This document shows, piece by piece, positions 6,077-6,080 of a stretch of 6,080 bases of DNA (its first letter is position 1; each line of letters starts with the position of its first letter). The translations under genes were made by a program, and so were the position numbers. Origin of the DNA: Dwaynesavagella gallinarum. GTDB taxonomy: Bacteria; Bacillota; Clostridia; Clostridiales; Clostridiaceae. The notes below the pieces were generated by a model. It had not been told where the DNA came from, made no database searches, and was given only the letters and a program-made list of their open reading frames with translations. Location of the stretch: NCBI GenBank assembly GCA_019120235.1, contig DWVN01000122.1, positions 1 through 6,080 on the forward strand. The letters are read 5' to 3'.

Positions 6077-6080
6077 TTTT

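Noticed and set aside
1..6080. Genes on the plus strand, tRNA or other RNA genes, insertion sequences, CRISPR arrays
   Set aside because: The minus-strand genes fill nearly the whole window with intact family motifs. I saw no plus-strand frame with a plausible protein, no cloverleaf-like sequence, no transposase motifs and no spaced direct repeats.

Overview
This window is the interior of a Gram-positive exopolysaccharide (EPS) or capsule gene cluster. All seven genes lie on the minus strand, so transcription runs from the right end (6080) to the left end (1). The short priming sugar transferase at 5423-6076 closely resembles what I remember of EpsE from Lactobacillus EPS loci. Together with the very low G+C and the operon order, this suggests a Lactobacillus-group member of the Firmicutes. 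That placement rests on recognition, not on a search.

In transcription order the genes are: (1) 6076-5423, EpsE-like undecaprenyl-phosphate sugar-1-phosphate transferase; (2) 5403-4621, family 2 glycosyltransferase of the WbbL/rhamnosyltransferase-like group; (3) 4633-3644, a putative glycosyltransferase with a DxD motif that looks like the uncharacterised DUF6625 group; (4) 3635-2580, GT-B fold glycosyltransferase of family GT4; (5) 2578-1766, a second family 2 glycosyltransferase resembling rhamnosyltransferases; (6) 1759-608, a multi-pass membrane protein of the EpsG/Wzy polymerase type; (7) 538-1, the first 179 residues of a GT32/OCH1-like glycosyltransferase, cut by the window edge. Genes 1-6 are separated by at most 19 bases or overlap, so they form one tight operon. 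The only larger gap is the 69 bases before gene 7. No stretch over 300 bases lacks a gene.

The likely division of labour follows the Wzx/Wzy scheme. EpsE loads the first sugar phosphate onto undecaprenyl phosphate at the inner face of the membrane. The cytoplasmic glycosyltransferases extend it to a repeat unit, of up to about six sugars if each enzyme here acts once. The Wzy-like protein then polymerises flipped units outside. The flippase, the chain-length/tyrosine-kinase regulators and any nucleotide-sugar synthesis genes are not in the window. Base composition changes sharply after epsE: about 39% G+C in four counted lines of epsE against about 26% in four counted lines of the GT4 gene. 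This fits a conserved operon front joined to a swappable, strain-specific cassette.

The window looks like an ordinary though variable polysaccharide locus. The least understood member is the DUF6625-like gene. I found no RNA genes, insertion sequences, CRISPR arrays, clear terminators or clear promoters.
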